Assembly: GCF_004799325.1 (NCBI RefSeq)
Contig: NZ_SSMD01000006.1
Coordinates: 210,394-274,393, forward strand
Origin: Thalassobius vesicularis
GTDB taxonomy: Bacteria; Pseudomonadota; Alphaproteobacteria; Rhodobacterales; Rhodobacteraceae
Direction: 5' to 3'
Length of the DNA: 64,000 bases
Part shown: positions 1 to 8,369 of the stretch, one piece after another
Layout of the letters: every line of letters starts with the position of its first letter
Numbering within the stretch: position 1 is the stretch's first letter
The notes under the pieces: model-generated
Seen by the model: the letters and a program-made list of their open reading frames with translations, nothing else
What the model was told of the DNA's origin: nothing
Database searches by the model: none
Position numbers and translations under genes: made by a program

Positions 1-561
1 GATGGCCGAGGGCAGGGTCTGGGTCTGGCCGGGGATGTTCGACACGAAGGTGATGGTGGCACCGAACTCGCCCATCGCCTTGGCAAAGCCCAGGATGGCC
101 CCGGCGATGATGCCGGGGGCGATCAAGGGCAGGGTGATCGTCAGGAACACCCAAAGGCGCGAGGCGCCCAGCGTGCCGGCGGCCTGCTCCAGCCGGGGAT
201 CGACGGACTCGATGGCCAGCCGGATCGCGCGGACCATCAGCGGGAACGCCATGATCGCGGCGGCCAGCGCGGCCCCGGTCCAGCGGAAGGCGAGGGTGAT
301 GTCCAGCACGTCATAGAGGAACGCACCGACCGGGGCGCGACGGCCAAAGGTCAGCAGCAGCAGGTAGCCGGTGACGACAGGGGGCAGGATCAGGGGCAGG
401 TGCACCAGCCCGTTCAGCAGTTGCAGTCCCGGAAAACGCCCGCGCGCAAGGATCAGGGCGGTCCCGATCGCCAGCGGCAGGCTGCACGCGATGGCCCACA
501 GGCCGACCTTCAGCGACAGGGCCACGGCGGCCCATTCTGCCGGTGTCAGCCAGTCCGTCAT
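1..561 (-). CDS. modB: Molybdate ABC transporter permease ModB, 3' end cut by the window edge
   Basis: Inner-membrane channel subunit of the molybdate importer, working with ModA and a ModC ATPase that must lie to the left. The frame begins MTDWLTPAEWAAVALSLK and runs open to base 1 without a stop. Hydrophobic segments alternate with short loops, and the ABC permease EAA-like loop is visible around GTLGASRLWVFLTITLPL. The start ATG (559-561) overlaps the modA stop as ATGA, so translation is probably coupled. About 187 codons are present; the family is about 225 residues, so only a short C-terminus is missing. Confidence 0.93.
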   Translation of the reverse strand, partial: MTDWLTPAEWAAVALSLKVGLWAIACSLPLAIGTALILARGRFPGLQLLNGLVHLPLILPPVVTGYLLLLTFGRRAPVGAFLYDVLDITLAFRWTGAALAAAIMAFPLMVRAIRLAIESVDPRLEQAAGTLGASRLWVFLTITLPLIAPGIIAGAILGFAKAMGEFGATITFVSNIPGQTQTLPSAI

Positions 562-1304
562 TGCAACTCGGTCAGCGGGACAAAGCCCGCGTGACCCAGA
601 ATGGCCGAGGCTTCGGGCGATTGCAGATAGGCCAGAAAGGCGGCGGCCTGAGGCGAGGCGCTGTCAGAGGTCAGCGCGGCGGGGTAGGTGATGGGCGGAT
701 GGCTGTCGGCGGGAAAGGTGGCCAGAACGGCCACGCGCGGCTCGGCCAGGGCGTCGGAGTGGTAGGTGATGCCCAGCGGGGCCTCGCCCAGGGCGACCAG
801 CGCCAGCGCGGCGCGGACGTTGTCGGTTTGGGCGACGCGATCCTGAATGGCGGCCCACAGGCCAAGGGACATCAGCGCCTCTTTGCCGTAAATCCCGGCG
901 GGCACGGCGTCGATCAGGGCCATCGCCAGCGGGCCGTTGCCCAGACGGGCGGGCAGGTCGCTCAGCGTCATCGGGGCGTCCCTGGCCGGGCCGATCAGCA
1001 CCAGCGCATTGCCCAGCAGATCGACGCGGCTGTCGTTGCGGATCAGCCCCTTCGCGGCCAGATGATCCATCCAGCCGGGATTGGCGGACAGGAAGATGTC
1101 GGCGGGGGCCCCGGCCTCGATCTGCCGGGCTAGGGCCGAGCTGCCCGCGAAGGACAGGGTGACGGTGTGCCCGGTTTCGGCCTGCCATTGGGTTGCGACC
1201 TGCTCTAGCGCGGTTTTCAGGCTGGCAGCGGCAAACACGGTGACATTGCCCGCCCAAAGGGCCTGGGGCAGCATCAGCAGAAGGGCAAGCAGAAGGCGCA
1301 TCAT
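558..1304 (-). CDS. modA: Molybdate ABC transporter periplasmic binding protein ModA
   Basis: Captures molybdate or tungstate in the periplasm and hands it to ModB. The 248-residue protein has a Sec signal peptide (MMRLLLALLLMLPQALWA, cleaved near residue 18) and then the family opening VTVFAAASLKTALEQ. Typical oxyanion-site stretches are visible: FAGSSALARQIEAGAPADIF, and further on DAVPAGIYGKEAL. It is the first transporter gene of a leftward modA-modB unit and lies 53 bp downstream of a modE-like gene. Regulation by molybdate is inferred from that neighbour; no ModE operator was identified by eye. Confidence 0.95.
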   Translation of the reverse strand: MMRLLLALLLMLPQALWAGNVTVFAAASLKTALEQVATQWQAETGHTVTLSFAGSSALARQIEAGAPADIFLSANPGWMDHLAAKGLIRNDSRVDLLGNALVLIGPARDAPMTLSDLPARLGNGPLAMALIDAVPAGIYGKEALMSLGLWAAIQDRVAQTDNVRAALALVALGEAPLGITYHSDALAEPRVAVLATFPADSHPPITYPAALTSDSASPQAAAFLAYLQSPEASAILGHAGFVPLTELQ

Positions 1305-1357
1305 GGTCCTTATGTTTTTCCGGACATATCGCCCAAGCGGGCGCGTCGGCGCAAGCG

Positions 1358-1753
1358 TTATTTTTCGTGGGACATATCGGAGAGCAACGCGGTGATCGTC
1401 GCGATTTCCTGTTCGCCGGCCTGCTCCATCTTGTGTTCAAGCGTGCGGAAGGCGTCCAGAACCTGTCGGCCTTCGGGGGTCAGCGTGGCGCCACCGCCCT
1501 TGGCCCCACCGCGGGACGAGGCGACCAGAGGCGCGCGGAAGGCGGCATTCATCTCTTCGACCAGCGACCAGGCACGCTTGTAGCTCATGCCCATTTCGCG
1601 CCCTGCGGCGGAAATCGAGCCCGTGCGGTGGATCAGGTCAAGAAGGTCGGCCTTGCCGGGCCCGACTTTCAGCCCGTCGGAAAAGACAAGGCGAATGCGC
1701 AGGCGCGGCAGGTGCGGGTCAGCGTCAGCAGCTGGTTTTGGTGCTGTCGGCAT
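1358..1753 (-). CDS. ModE-type winged-helix regulator, DNA-binding domain only
   Basis: A 131-residue protein matching the N-terminal LysR-like winged helix of ModE: GPGKADLLDLIHRTGSISAAGREMGMSYKRAW, then the RGGAKGGGATLTPEG wing. E. coli ModE also has a C-terminal pair of Mop/TOBE molybdate-binding domains. They are absent here, so the molybdate response, if any, needs another route. It is transcribed toward modA and its start lies inside the last codons of the ArsR gene (29 bp overlap), which suggests one transcript. Single-domain ModE proteins are common in alphaproteobacteria. The role in modAB control is inferred from position. Confidence 0.85.
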   Translation of the reverse strand: MPTAPKPAADADPHLPRLRIRLVFSDGLKVGPGKADLLDLIHRTGSISAAGREMGMSYKRAWSLVEEMNAAFRAPLVASSRGGAKGGGATLTPEGRQVLDAFRTLEHKMEQAGEQEIATITALLSDMSHEK

Positions 1754-2066
1754 CGGCCGGGCCGCAGAACAGGCGGTACAGAAGCTGGATCACTTCATAG
1801 GTGTTCTGATCGGCCAGCGAATAGTAGATCGTCTTGCCGTCACGGCGAGTGGCGACCAGCCCTTCTTCGCGCAGGCGGGCCAGCATCTGGCTGACGGCGG
1901 CCTGTCGGATGTCCAGCAACCCCTCCAACTCGCCCACGGACTTTTCGCCCGAGCCGAGGTGGCACAGGATCATCAGCCGGCCTTCGTGGGCCAGGGTCTT
2001 CAGATATGCGGCGGCACTCGCGGCGCTGCGGGCCATTTCCGAAGGGGGTGCGGGAGGCGCTTCCAT
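1725..2066 (-). CDS. ArsR-family repressor with SqrR/BigR-type cysteine pair
   Basis: Winged-helix ArsR regulator. The recognition region reads ELEGLLDIRQAAVSQMLARLR and the wing RRDGKTIYYSLAD. Two cysteines, in LMILCHL and in YRLFC, are exactly 66 residues apart, the same spacing as Cys41 and Cys107 of Rhodobacter SqrR, which form a tetrasulfide when reactive sulfur is present. No metal-site CxC motif is seen. I chose the ATG at 2066 (113 residues); an upstream GTG at 2135 would add 23 poorly conserved residues and has no visible ribosome binding site. No sulfide-oxidation gene is adjacent, so targets are unknown. The gene overlaps the modE-like gene. Confidence 0.82.
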   Translation of the reverse strand: MEAPPAPPSEMARSAASAAAYLKTLAHEGRLMILCHLGSGEKSVGELEGLLDIRQAAVSQMLARLREEGLVATRRDGKTIYYSLADQNTYEVIQLLYRLFCGPADADSTKTSC

Positions 2067-2226
2067 GTTCACGATCGTCAAGTCCTGCGCAGTTTTGGAT
2101 TTCGGTTCCGGTGGATCGGGGCGTTTTGGCGACACCCGAGGCCGGAGGAAAATCAGTACACTCTTTGACGGTTGGCAGAGTTCACCGTCTATTTCGCTGA
2201 TTTTATCGTGATTGTAACAGGAAATG

Positions 2227-2252
2227 GAAGGCGTTTCGGGGGAAACGCCTTC
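2227..2252 (-). terminator. Hairpin downstream of the alcohol dehydrogenase gene
   Basis: Perfect 11-bp stem (GAAGGCGTTTC / GAAACGCCTTC) with a GGGG loop, in the gap after the leftward alcohol dehydrogenase gene and before the ArsR gene. There is no good T-run on the minus strand, so it may be a weak or factor-assisted terminator. Confidence 0.5.
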
Positions 2253-2279
2253 ACATTCACGAGATTGCAGATGTTCTGA

Positions 2280-3365
2280 TCAGTCGATCATGATCACGTT
2301 GCGGCGCGCGGCACCGGACATGGTGTCGGCAAATGCCTCGTTGATCTGGTCCAGCGTCCAGCGGCCCGAGATCAGCTCGTCAAGTTTCAGGCGGCCCTGC
2401 TGGTACAGATCGACCATCCAGGGGATGTCGCGCTTGATCGCCACGTCACCCATTTTCGAGCCCAGGATCGACTGGCCGACATCGGCCATCAGCAGCGGGG
2501 AATAGCTGGCGTTGGAGCCGAAATGCGGCAGGCCGACCATGACGACATTGCCGCCATTGGCCAGATAACGCGGGGCCTGATCGTAGACGGCGGCCACGCC
2601 GACGGTCACCAGGACGGCATCCGCACCGCGCCCGCCGAAGATTTCCTTGACCTTGTTGAAGGGCTTGCCCTCGGGGACGATGCCGTGGGTCGCGCCGAAT
2701 TCCTTGGCGACCTCCAGCTTGTCGGGGTTCATGTCGACGGCCACGATGCGGCGCGCACCGGCGATGCGGGCGCCCTGAATGGCGTTCAGGCCGACGCCGC
2801 CAGCACCGATCACCACAACGTCCTGACCGGGACGGATGTTGGCGGTGTTGATCGCGGCACCCACGCCGGTAATGACGCCGCACGAGATCAGCGAGGCCGC
2901 GTCCTTGGGCATGTCCGCCGGGATCACCACGACCTGGCTTTGGTCGACAACGGCCTTTTCGGCGAATGCGCCGCAGAACATGGCCTGGTAGAGGGGCTCC
3001 CCGTTCGCATCGGTGATGGGGCCTTTTTTCCAGTCGCCGGGGTTTTCACAGACCACGGTATGCCCGCCGCCGCAGCTGGGGCAGACTCCGCACGAGCGGA
3101 TCAGGGTAACGGCCACGCTGTCGCCCACGTTGATGCCCTTGACGCCCAGACCCACCGCGGTGACGGTGCCTGCGGCCTCGTGCCCGTAAACGGCGGGGAT
3201 CGTGCCGCCAAAGCCGCCCTGCCAGAACGAGATGTCCGAGTGGCACACGGCGACCGCGTCGATCTTGACCTCGACCTCGCCCGGTTCGGGCGCGCGCAGG
3301 GTGATTTCTTCGATGGTCATCGGCTTGCCGTATTCGCGGCAAACGGCGGCTTTCACTTTGGTCAT
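2280..3365 (-). CDS. Zinc-dependent alcohol dehydrogenase (MDR superfamily)
   Basis: NAD(P)-dependent medium-chain dehydrogenase, 361 residues. Catalytic zinc ligands are visible as AVCHSD and YGHEAAG; structural zinc cysteines are in CGVCPSC and the following HTVVC. The Rossmann fold opens with VVVIGAGGVGLNAIQGA. The overall look is of class III-like alcohol/aldehyde dehydrogenases such as those used for formaldehyde or aryl alcohols, but the substrate cannot be read from sequence. The ATG at 3365 is preceded by GAGGGAA on the coding strand; a longer open frame upstream has no such site. It is followed by a hairpin, and appears to be a single-gene unit. Confidence 0.88.
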   Translation of the reverse strand: MTKVKAAVCREYGKPMTIEEITLRAPEPGEVEVKIDAVAVCHSDISFWQGGFGGTIPAVYGHEAAGTVTAVGLGVKGINVGDSVAVTLIRSCGVCPSCGGGHTVVCENPGDWKKGPITDANGEPLYQAMFCGAFAEKAVVDQSQVVVIPADMPKDAASLISCGVITGVGAAINTANIRPGQDVVVIGAGGVGLNAIQGARIAGARRIVAVDMNPDKLEVAKEFGATHGIVPEGKPFNKVKEIFGGRGADAVLVTVGVAAVYDQAPRYLANGGNVVMVGLPHFGSNASYSPLLMADVGQSILGSKMGDVAIKRDIPWMVDLYQQGRLKLDELISGRWTLDQINEAFADTMSGAARRNVIMID

Positions 3366-3468
3366 GGGGTGTTCCCTCTTCTCCACACGGGGGCAAGGTG
3401 CCTTTGGGGAAGGTCTTTCGCAAGTGCGAAATAATGTTCCGATACGCAAAAAAACGCAGCGTCAGATG

Positions 3469-4677
3469 CTATTCCGCAAGGCGGGACCGCTGGGTGGTGA
3501 AAACCACCAGCCCCAGGAACATCAAAGCGGCCGACAGCACGAAGGGCGCACCGGGCAGATGGAACGGGGCCGAGTCCGAGGTGAACAGCGCGAAAGCCTG
3601 CGTCATCAGCAGCGGCCCGACGATCATCGACACCGAGGCGAGCGAGGCGATGACGCCCTGCAACTCGCCTTGGGCGTCGTCGCGGGCGATGTGCGAGAGG
3701 AGGCCCTGCAGCGCGGGCAGGCCGATCGCGCCGATCGCCGAGATCGGGATCAGTGCCATCACCAAGCGGCCATCGGGGACGAAGGCGACCAGAAGCAGGG
3801 CGATGACCTCGATCCCCAGACCGAGGGCGATGGTTTTGGTCTCGCCCAGCAGGCGGATCGCGGGGCGGATCAATGCGCCCTGAACGACGGCCATCGAGAT
3901 GCCGTAAACCGCCAGCGAGACCCCGATCATGCCGGGCGACCAGCCAAAGCGGGCCACGGTGAAATAGGCCCAGACCGAGGGGTATACCACGTTGGCCAGG
4001 TGATTGAGGAACACGACCCACAGCAGCGGCTTCGCCGGCCCCATCTTGGCAATCGCCCGAAGCGCGGAAAACGGGTTGGCTCCGGACAGGGTGAAGGGGC
4101 GGCGCGTCGCCTCGGTCACGGTTTCGCGCAGTACGAACAGGCCGAACAAGACGTTGGCGGCGGCAAGGGCGGCGGCCCCGTAAAATGGCGCGCGGGTGCC
4201 GTATTCGGCCAGCAGCCCGCCCAGCACCGGGCCCAGAACAAAGCCCAGCCCGAAGGCCGCGCCGATCAGGCCAAAATTCGCGGCCTTGTCACGTTTGTCA
4301 GAAATATCAGCCATATAGGCATAGGCGGTGGAGTGCGTCGCGGCGGTGATCCCGCCCAGAATGCGCCCGAACATCAGCCAGCCCAGCGTGCCCGCCAGCG
4401 CCATCACGATGTAATCCGCCACCATGATCGACAGCGACACCAGCAGCACCGGGCGGCGACCAAAGGCATCCGACAGGCGGCCCAGAAGCGGGCTGAACAG
4501 GAATTGCATCGCCGCGAAGACTGTCGAGAGCACGCCGCCCCAGATCGCCGCACTGGCGATGGTGCTGCCCGAGACCTCTTGGATCAGGTCGGGCATCACG
4601 GGCATGATCAGCCCGATCCCCATGGCATCGAGCGTCACCGTGATCAGGATGAAGAGGATGGGCAGGCGAAGCGTCAT
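3469..4677 (-). CDS. MFS transporter, TetA-like drug/H+ antiporter
   Basis: A 402-residue inner-membrane carrier of the major facilitator superfamily, probably with 12 membrane helices. The N-terminus LFILITVTLDAMGIGLIMPVMPDLI matches the TetA/TCR1 branch, and the loop 2-3 signature is seen as GRLSDAFGRRPVLLVSL. A second half-repeat begins near residue 200. Such proteins export tetracycline or related compounds by proton exchange, but many chromosomal relatives have unknown substrates. No TetR regulator is adjacent, so resistance should not be assumed. Confidence 0.85.
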   Translation of the reverse strand: MTLRLPILFILITVTLDAMGIGLIMPVMPDLIQEVSGSTIASAAIWGGVLSTVFAAMQFLFSPLLGRLSDAFGRRPVLLVSLSIMVADYIVMALAGTLGWLMFGRILGGITAATHSTAYAYMADISDKRDKAANFGLIGAAFGLGFVLGPVLGGLLAEYGTRAPFYGAAALAAANVLFGLFVLRETVTEATRRPFTLSGANPFSALRAIAKMGPAKPLLWVVFLNHLANVVYPSVWAYFTVARFGWSPGMIGVSLAVYGISMAVVQGALIRPAIRLLGETKTIALGLGIEVIALLLVAFVPDGRLVMALIPISAIGAIGLPALQGLLSHIARDDAQGELQGVIASLASVSMIVGPLLMTQAFALFTSDSAPFHLPGAPFVLSAALMFLGLVVFTTQRSRLAE

Positions 4678-4747
4678 GAAACGGCGATATCGGATTTGGG
4701 TGACAGGGAAATGTCAGCCAAAGATAGGCGCTGGTGAAGGGCGGGGA

Positions 4748-4818
4748 AAGGGGGGCTGTCTGCCCCCCTCTGCGGTTTCACCGCATTCACCCCCCGAGGA
4801 TATTTTCAAAAAGAAGAA
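4748..4818. repeat. Half copy of the AAATATCC intergenic repeat (family A)
   Basis: A GGGGGG...CCCCCC hairpin is followed by GAGGATATTTTCAAAAAG and AAGAA, the same block found in fuller form at 24.17-24.31 kb and 49.25-49.39 kb. It lies immediately downstream of pcaB and could act as a terminator on the leftward strand, where the A/G block reads as TTCTTCTTTTT. Confidence 0.6.
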
Positions 4819-6147
4819 TTACAGGGCGCGGGTTGCGGCGGCGAAGGCGCGGGCCTCGGCCGGGGCCTGGCCGGTTTGCCGGGCGGGGTCGAAGATGTCG
4901 TCGAGCGGCAGGTCGGGATAGGCAGCGCGGGCCAGCGTGGAGAGGGGGGTGTCCTCGGCAAGGGATTGTTTGCACAGGGTTTTGATGGCGGCCTGTGCCT
5001 CGGGGCGGGGCAGGTGTTCGGCGAGGCGGAAGGAGAGCGCCTCGGCGTAGAGCAGGTCGAGGGTGGAGCTGAGCGCGGTTTGCATCGCCGCCGGGTTGGG
5101 GGCGATGGAGGCGGCCAGCGCGCGGCCGTGTTCGAGAGCCGAGGCGGTGGCGAGGCAGAGTTGCGGCAAGGTCAGCCATTCGGTGAACCAGGCGGCACCG
5201 TCGCGGTCCTGACGGTGCAGGCCGGCGCCTTGCAGGATGGTGTTCAGGCCGATGACCTGGCGCGACAGGGCGACCATGGCTGAGGGCTGCACCGGGTTCT
5301 GTTTTTGCGGCATGGTCGAGGAGCCGCCGGAGGCACCCAGGGTGACCTCGGAAATGCCGGTTTGGGTGAAGAGGATCAGGTCCTCGCCCATCTTGCCGAG
5401 GGCGGTGGCGAGGCGGCTGAGCCAGCCTGTGATCGCCAGGATCGGGCCGCGATCGGCGTGCCAGCTGCGCTGAGGATCCTTGAGATTCAACGACTTGGCG
5501 AATGCTGCGCGCAGTTCTGCGGCACGCGGGCCAAAGGCGGAACCGGTGCCTGCAGCGCCGGACAGCGAGACCAGCAGCGCGCGGTCGCGCAGGGCGGGCA
5601 GCTCGGCCAGAAGATCCAGCAGCGGGGCGCCCCAATGCGCGGCGGTCGCACCGAAGGAGATGGGCGTGGCGTGCTGGCCGTAGGTACGGCCGGGCATGGG
5701 CAGATCGGCGTGAGTTTCTGCAAGCTTTCCAAGGGATTGGGCCGTCTCGGTCAGGTTCGCCGACAGGATGTTCAGGAACTGCCGCAGGCGCAGCATCTGC
5801 GCGGTTTCCGAGATGTCCTGCGAGGTCGCGCCCCAGTGCACATATTGGGCGTGCTCGGGGGCCTGCATTTCCTTGCGGAAGGCCGCGACAAGGCCGGGGA
5901 CGGTGACGCCGTTGGTGCCGGTTGCCTCGGCTAACCCACCGGGATCCAACGGAATTTCCAGCGAGGCGCGATGGATGAAGGCCGCGCTTTCGGCGGGGAT
6001 CAGGCCCATCTCGCCCTGGACTTTGGCCAGGGTGCCCTCGACCAGCAGCATGGCGCGAACCTCGGCGCTGTCGGTGAACAGTTTGCCTGCCTCCCCGGCG
6101 GGGAAAAGACGGCTGTAAAGCTCGGAGGAGAAGACCGAAGCGGCCAT
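4819..6147 (-). CDS. pcaB: 3-carboxy-cis,cis-muconate cycloisomerase PcaB
   Basis: Converts 3-carboxy-cis,cis-muconate, the ring-cleavage product of PcaGH, into 4-carboxymuconolactone. The 442-residue protein belongs to the fumarase/aspartase superfamily. The signature GGSSTMPQKQNPVQPSAM is present around residue 270, and HWGATSQDISET and GRTYGQHATPISFG mark the other two conserved regions. It lies 13 bp after an alpha/beta hydrolase and about 870 bp after pcaG, separated from it by a terminator. The context of pcaDCHG on the same strand settles the assignment over adenylosuccinate lyase. Confidence 0.94.
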   Translation of the reverse strand: MAASVFSSELYSRLFPAGEAGKLFTDSAEVRAMLLVEGTLAKVQGEMGLIPAESAAFIHRASLEIPLDPGGLAEATGTNGVTVPGLVAAFRKEMQAPEHAQYVHWGATSQDISETAQMLRLRQFLNILSANLTETAQSLGKLAETHADLPMPGRTYGQHATPISFGATAAHWGAPLLDLLAELPALRDRALLVSLSGAAGTGSAFGPRAAELRAAFAKSLNLKDPQRSWHADRGPILAITGWLSRLATALGKMGEDLILFTQTGISEVTLGASGGSSTMPQKQNPVQPSAMVALSRQVIGLNTILQGAGLHRQDRDGAAWFTEWLTLPQLCLATASALEHGRALAASIAPNPAAMQTALSSTLDLLYAEALSFRLAEHLPRPEAQAAIKTLCKQSLAEDTPLSTLARAAYPDLPLDDIFDPARQTGQAPAEARAFAAATRAL

Positions 6148-6160
6148 GGCTATCCCTTTG

Positions 6161-6871
6161 TTATTGTTCTGAGATCTTGTTGAGAAGATGCGCCAGGCCG
6201 GCCGGATCCGCGAAGAAGGGCGAGTGCGCGCAGGGCAGGGTGTAGACGTCCTTGGCGGGCCAGTCCTGCGTCATCGTCACCTGGTATTCCGGCGGGATCG
6301 TGCGATCATCGGCGCAGCGGATGTAACTCTTTGGAACGCTTGCATAATTCGCGCCGGTTTCGACGGGGACCGAGGTCGGCTGCGTGGCCTGAATGCACAG
6401 GTTTTCAAGGGCGTATTCGGTCGTTCCGGGCGGGCAATCATGGTAAAAAATGTCTTTCACCATGGCGGGATCGGCGGTCCAGCCCAGCTTATCTTGTGTC
6501 ATGCGGATCGCGGGCAACAAGGGCTGGTAGGGTGCCTCCATCCTCATCTGCGAGAGCGACAGGCCGGGTTTGGGGACGTAGGCGCACAGGTAGATCAGGC
6601 GCTGGATGTGCGAGGGGTCGCGTTCAGCGGCCAGCGTGATCGGGTAGCCTCCCATCGAATGGCCCACGACAATGGCCGGTCGGTCCAGCGCAGACAGCAC
6701 CGCGTCGGCGTAAGCGTCCAGTGTAACCTTTTGATATGGCGTTGAATCCTGGCCGTGTCCGGGCAGGTCGATCGCTTGCACGCTATGACCAAGCGCCTGC
6801 AATTCGGGGATCACGTCGCGCCAGCACCAAGCGCCGTGCGCCGCACCGTGGATGAGCAGGAAATGAGCCAT
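6161..6871 (-). CDS. Alpha/beta-fold hydrolase, hydroxynitrile lyase/esterase-like
   Basis: A 236-residue alpha/beta hydrolase. It shows the oxyanion motif LLIHGAAHGAWCW, nucleophile elbow VGHSMGGYP, acid region RCADDRTIPP and catalytic His in CAHSPFF. This layout resembles plant methyl-salicylate esterases and hydroxynitrile lyases, which also occur in bacteria. It sits between pcaG and pcaB and has only 13 bp to pcaB, so it is probably co-transcribed with pcaB. A role in freeing an aromatic acid from an ester would fit the pathway, but that is inference. PcaD is a separate protein in this cluster. Confidence 0.82.
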   Translation of the reverse strand: MAHFLLIHGAAHGAWCWRDVIPELQALGHSVQAIDLPGHGQDSTPYQKVTLDAYADAVLSALDRPAIVVGHSMGGYPITLAAERDPSHIQRLIYLCAYVPKPGLSLSQMRMEAPYQPLLPAIRMTQDKLGWTADPAMVKDIFYHDCPPGTTEYALENLCIQATQPTSVPVETGANYASVPKSYIRCADDRTIPPEYQVTMTQDWPAKDVYTLPCAHSPFFADPAGLAHLLNKISEQ

Positions 6872-6980
6872 GAGACTGCCTTTTGCGGGGGTCGATACAG
6901 GGCATTTAGCACGGCTGGGCGCCGATTACACGCTTCGTTAACCCGCTGGAGCGTATGATTCTTTCGAATAAACGTACAAA

Positions 6981-7010
6981 GGGCAGGGCGCGCCGAAGAG
7001 CGCCCCGCCC
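6981..7010 (-). terminator. Rho-independent terminator after pcaG
   Basis: GC-rich hairpin (GGGCAGGGCGC / GCGCCCCGCCC, one mismatch) starting 6 bp beyond the pcaG stop. On the minus strand it is followed by TTTGTACGTTT. It separates the pobA-pcaDCHG unit from the hydrolase-pcaB pair. Confidence 0.7.
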
Positions 7011-7016
7011 AATGCC

Positions 7017-7616
7017 TCACATGTCGAGGAAGACGGTCTCGTCATCGCCCTGCAGGCGGATGTCGAACCGGTACTGGCCGTCGCCGGTCTTCTTGGCGAT
7101 CAGGGTGTCGACGCGGTTGCGCTGTTCGATGCGCGACAGCAGCGGGTCGGCGCTGTTGTCTTCGTCCTCGAAGTAGATGCGGGTCTGCAGGCCGATGTTG
7201 ATGCCGCGCGCGACGATCCACAGCGCGATATGCGGGGCCTGGAACCCACCGCCGCGCATCGGCGTCTTGCCGGGCTTGACGGTGCGCAGGGTGAACTCGC
7301 CGGTGTCCTTGTGGGCGGCGAAGCGGCAGAAGCCGTTGACCTTGGCGTCGGCGCCAGCCTGACCGGGGAACTTGCCCGCGGCGTCGGCCTGCCAGCTTTC
7401 GATCATGGCATCGCGCAGCGCCCAGCCGGTGCCGTCGATGACCGACCCGGTGATGGTGATGACTTCGCCGGCGGCACCGTCTTCGATGGCGCGCAGGCCC
7501 AGATCCTCGGGGTAGATGCCGGGGTTGCCGGCAAAGGTCGGGATCGTGCCGATGTGCACGTAGGGGCCTGCCGTCTGCGACGGGGTTTCAACGAGAGTGT
7601 CGAGTTTCTGGACCAT
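7017..7616 (-). CDS. pcaG: Protocatechuate 3,4-dioxygenase alpha subunit PcaG
   Basis: Non-catalytic partner of PcaH in the intradiol dioxygenase that opens the protocatechuate ring between the two hydroxyls. The 199-residue protein starts with the family pattern ETPSQTAGPYVHIGTIP and contains FTLRTVKPGKTPMRGGGFQAPHIALWIVARGIN. At the position of the PcaH iron ligands it lacks the Tyr/His set, as expected of alpha subunits. It is the last gene of the pobA-pcaDCHG operon, 3 bp from pcaH, with a terminator just downstream. Confidence 0.96.
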   Translation of the reverse strand: MVQKLDTLVETPSQTAGPYVHIGTIPTFAGNPGIYPEDLGLRAIEDGAAGEVITITGSVIDGTGWALRDAMIESWQADAAGKFPGQAGADAKVNGFCRFAAHKDTGEFTLRTVKPGKTPMRGGGFQAPHIALWIVARGINIGLQTRIYFEDEDNSADPLLSRIEQRNRVDTLIAKKTGDGQYRFDIRLQGDDETVFLDM

Positions 7617-7619
7617 GAC

Positions 7620-8369
7620 TTACATCCCTTCCAGTTTGTTTTCGAACATGGTCTGGCGACGGCCGCGCAGAACGATGTCGAACTTGTACGCGAGGAAATC
7701 GAGCGGACGCGATTTCGAGAAATCCAGCGCCGAGACCAGGCGGTCCAGCTGGCTGCGGTTCTTGATGGTGGCCGCGATCGGGCAATGGTCGATCAGCGGG
7801 TCGCCCTCGAAATACATCTGGGTGATCAGGCGCTGCGCAAAGCTGTGGCCGAAGACCGAGATGTGGATGTGCATCGGGCGCCATTCATTGCCGCGGTTGG
7901 GCCAGGGGTAGGCGCCGGGGCGGATGGTCAGGAACTCGTAATATCCGTTCTCGTCGGTGATGGTGCGTCCGCAGCCGCCGAAATTGGGGTCGAGCGGCGC
8001 CAGGTAGGTGTCCTTGATGTGGCGATAACGGCCACCGGCGTTCGCCTGCCAGATCTCGACCAGCGTGTTGGGCACGGGGCGGCCGTTCTCGTCCAGCACG
8101 CGGCCGTGCATCAGGACGCGCTCGCCGATGGCGGGCTTGTTGGCGTCCTTCGAGAAGTTGATGATCAGGTTGTTGTCCATCGGCCCGATCAGGGAATGGC
8201 CGAAACGGGGGCCGGTTTCCTCGGACGGGGTGGATTCCATCGACAGCAGCGGCCACTTGGGCGAGCGCGGCACGCTGGTCTTGTAGTCGATGTCATACGC
8301 AGCCGGGTGCATGGCCCGGTTGCGGGGGATCAGCGGCCCCATGTCGGTCGGGATGATCGGATCGCTCAT
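7620..8369 (-). CDS. pcaH: Protocatechuate 3,4-dioxygenase beta subunit PcaH
   Basis: Carries the non-heme Fe(III) site that cleaves protocatechuate to 3-carboxy-cis,cis-muconate. In the 249-residue protein the ligands align with those of the Pseudomonas enzyme: Tyr408 in GRYRH, Tyr447 in PGAYPW 39 residues later, and His460/His462 in RPMHIHI 13 and 15 residues after that. The ATG at 8369 overlaps the pcaC stop as ATGA; longer upstream frames overlap pcaC and look non-coding. Confidence 0.97.
   Translation of the reverse strand: MSDPIIPTDMGPLIPRNRAMHPAAYDIDYKTSVPRSPKWPLLSMESTPSEETGPRFGHSLIGPMDNNLIINFSKDANKPAIGERVLMHGRVLDENGRPVPNTLVEIWQANAGGRYRHIKDTYLAPLDPNFGGCGRTITDENGYYEFLTIRPGAYPWPNRGNEWRPMHIHISVFGHSFAQRLITQMYFEGDPLIDHCPIAATIKNRSQLDRLVSALDFSKSRPLDFLAYKFDIVLRGRRQTMFENKLEGM

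Noticed and set aside
3469..4677. Calling the MFS carrier a tetracycline resistance gene
   Set aside because: Only TCR/TetA-branch resemblance is visible; no TetR partner and many relatives have other substrates.
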